Shown: positions 63,956 through 64,000 of the stretch, piece after piece
How positions within the stretch are numbered: position 1 is the stretch's first letter
Layout of the letters: each line of letters starts with the position of its first letter
Assembly (NCBI GenBank): GCA_028873965.1
Contig: JAPPMU010000019.1
Coordinates: 58,820-122,819 of the forward strand
Origin: Chloroflexota bacterium
Lineage (GTDB): Bacteria; Chloroflexota; Dehalococcoidia; Lucifugimonadales; UBA3495
Direction of reading: 5' to 3'
DNA: 64,000 nt
Made by a program: the position numbers and the translations under genes
The notes under the pieces: model-generated
What the model was told of the DNA's origin: nothing
The model's database searches: none
The model's input: the letters and a program-made list of their open reading frames with translations, nothing else

Positions 63956-64000
63956 TTCAAAGTCACTGCGGCAACCTTCGCGCCACCCAATCGTCATTCC
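63956..64000. repeat. Truncated composite family B element at the window edge
   Basis: AGGGCCTTTTCAAAGTCA resembles the outer arm of other family B composites, and CGTCATTCC at the last bases is the beginning of the core. The rest is beyond the window. Confidence 0.5.

Larger units (their letters stand above)
63283..64000. other. Repeat-dense intergenic end of the window
   Basis: 718 bp with no gene seen: two full family A elements, a chimeric family B core, and a truncated family B at the edge. Confidence 0.6.

Overview
The window is GC-rich bacterial DNA, about 50 genes on both strands, cut through by many short palindromic repeats. No ribosomal or lineage marker gene is present. The mix of luciferase-like flavin monooxygenases, paired MmgE/PrpD proteins, metal-dependent amidohydrolases, an enolase-superfamily enzyme, an acyl-CoA carboxylase, many small MFS exporters and a PF20091-type hydrolase resembles the catabolic genomes of Chloroflexota of the SAR202/Dehalococcoidia type. 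That assignment is inference from gene content only.

Layout. 1-13.7 kb: catabolic genes (enolase superfamily, dihydropyrimidinase-like, acyl-CoA-dehydrogenase-like monooxygenase, clan AA protease pair, fluoroacetate-dehalogenase-like hydrolase, two MmgE/PrpD proteins, amidohydrolase-2, luciferase-like oxidoreductase, FAD/BBE oxidase) plus an in-tandem 510-bp duplication of a small helical protein. 13.7-14.7 kb: no intact gene, but a decayed tyrosine integrase. 14.7-31 kb: MFS transporters, NHL beta-propeller, two luciferase-like enzymes, two aminotransferases, MBL hydrolase, VOC protein, large alpha/beta hydrolase, amidohydrolase, small hydrolase. 31-39 kb: aminotransferase and an acyl-CoA carboxylase whose alpha subunit is split into two overlapping genes and separated from the beta subunit by a Uma2-family gene, then an SLC13 permease. 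39.7-44.7 kb: mycothiol-dependent enzyme, TypA/BipA GTPase, M20 amidohydrolase, RidA. 45-46.8 kb: a type II restriction-modification pair. 47-47.3 kb: a frameshifted IS1595-type transposase stump. 47.6-58.9 kb: a secreted metalloprotease with duplicated fibronectin-like domains, a PaREP1-like protein, amidohydrolase-2 paralogue, MFS, an RmlD-like reductase, an AhpD-like protein, a three-gene overlapping cassette with a frameshift, a gentisate-dioxygenase-like cupin and DinB. 59.8-62.5 kb: an AT-richer three-gene island (Dam-type methylase, DGQHR-domain protein, HEPN-like protein) that looks like an uncharacterised defence or DNA-modification cassette. The last 1.5 kb holds one hypothetical gene and dense repeats.

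Most metabolic genes look like single-gene or two-gene units for uptake, hydrolysis and oxidation of small organic acids, amides and halogenated or aromatic compounds. They are not one pathway. The most interesting elements are the island at 59.8-62.5 kb, the modular palindromic repeats (a constant core inside different terminal inverted repeats, often at convergent gene ends), and the gene relics (integrase, IS1595, dinB, hydrolase 3' end, tRNA-like piece) that mark past insertion and recombination.
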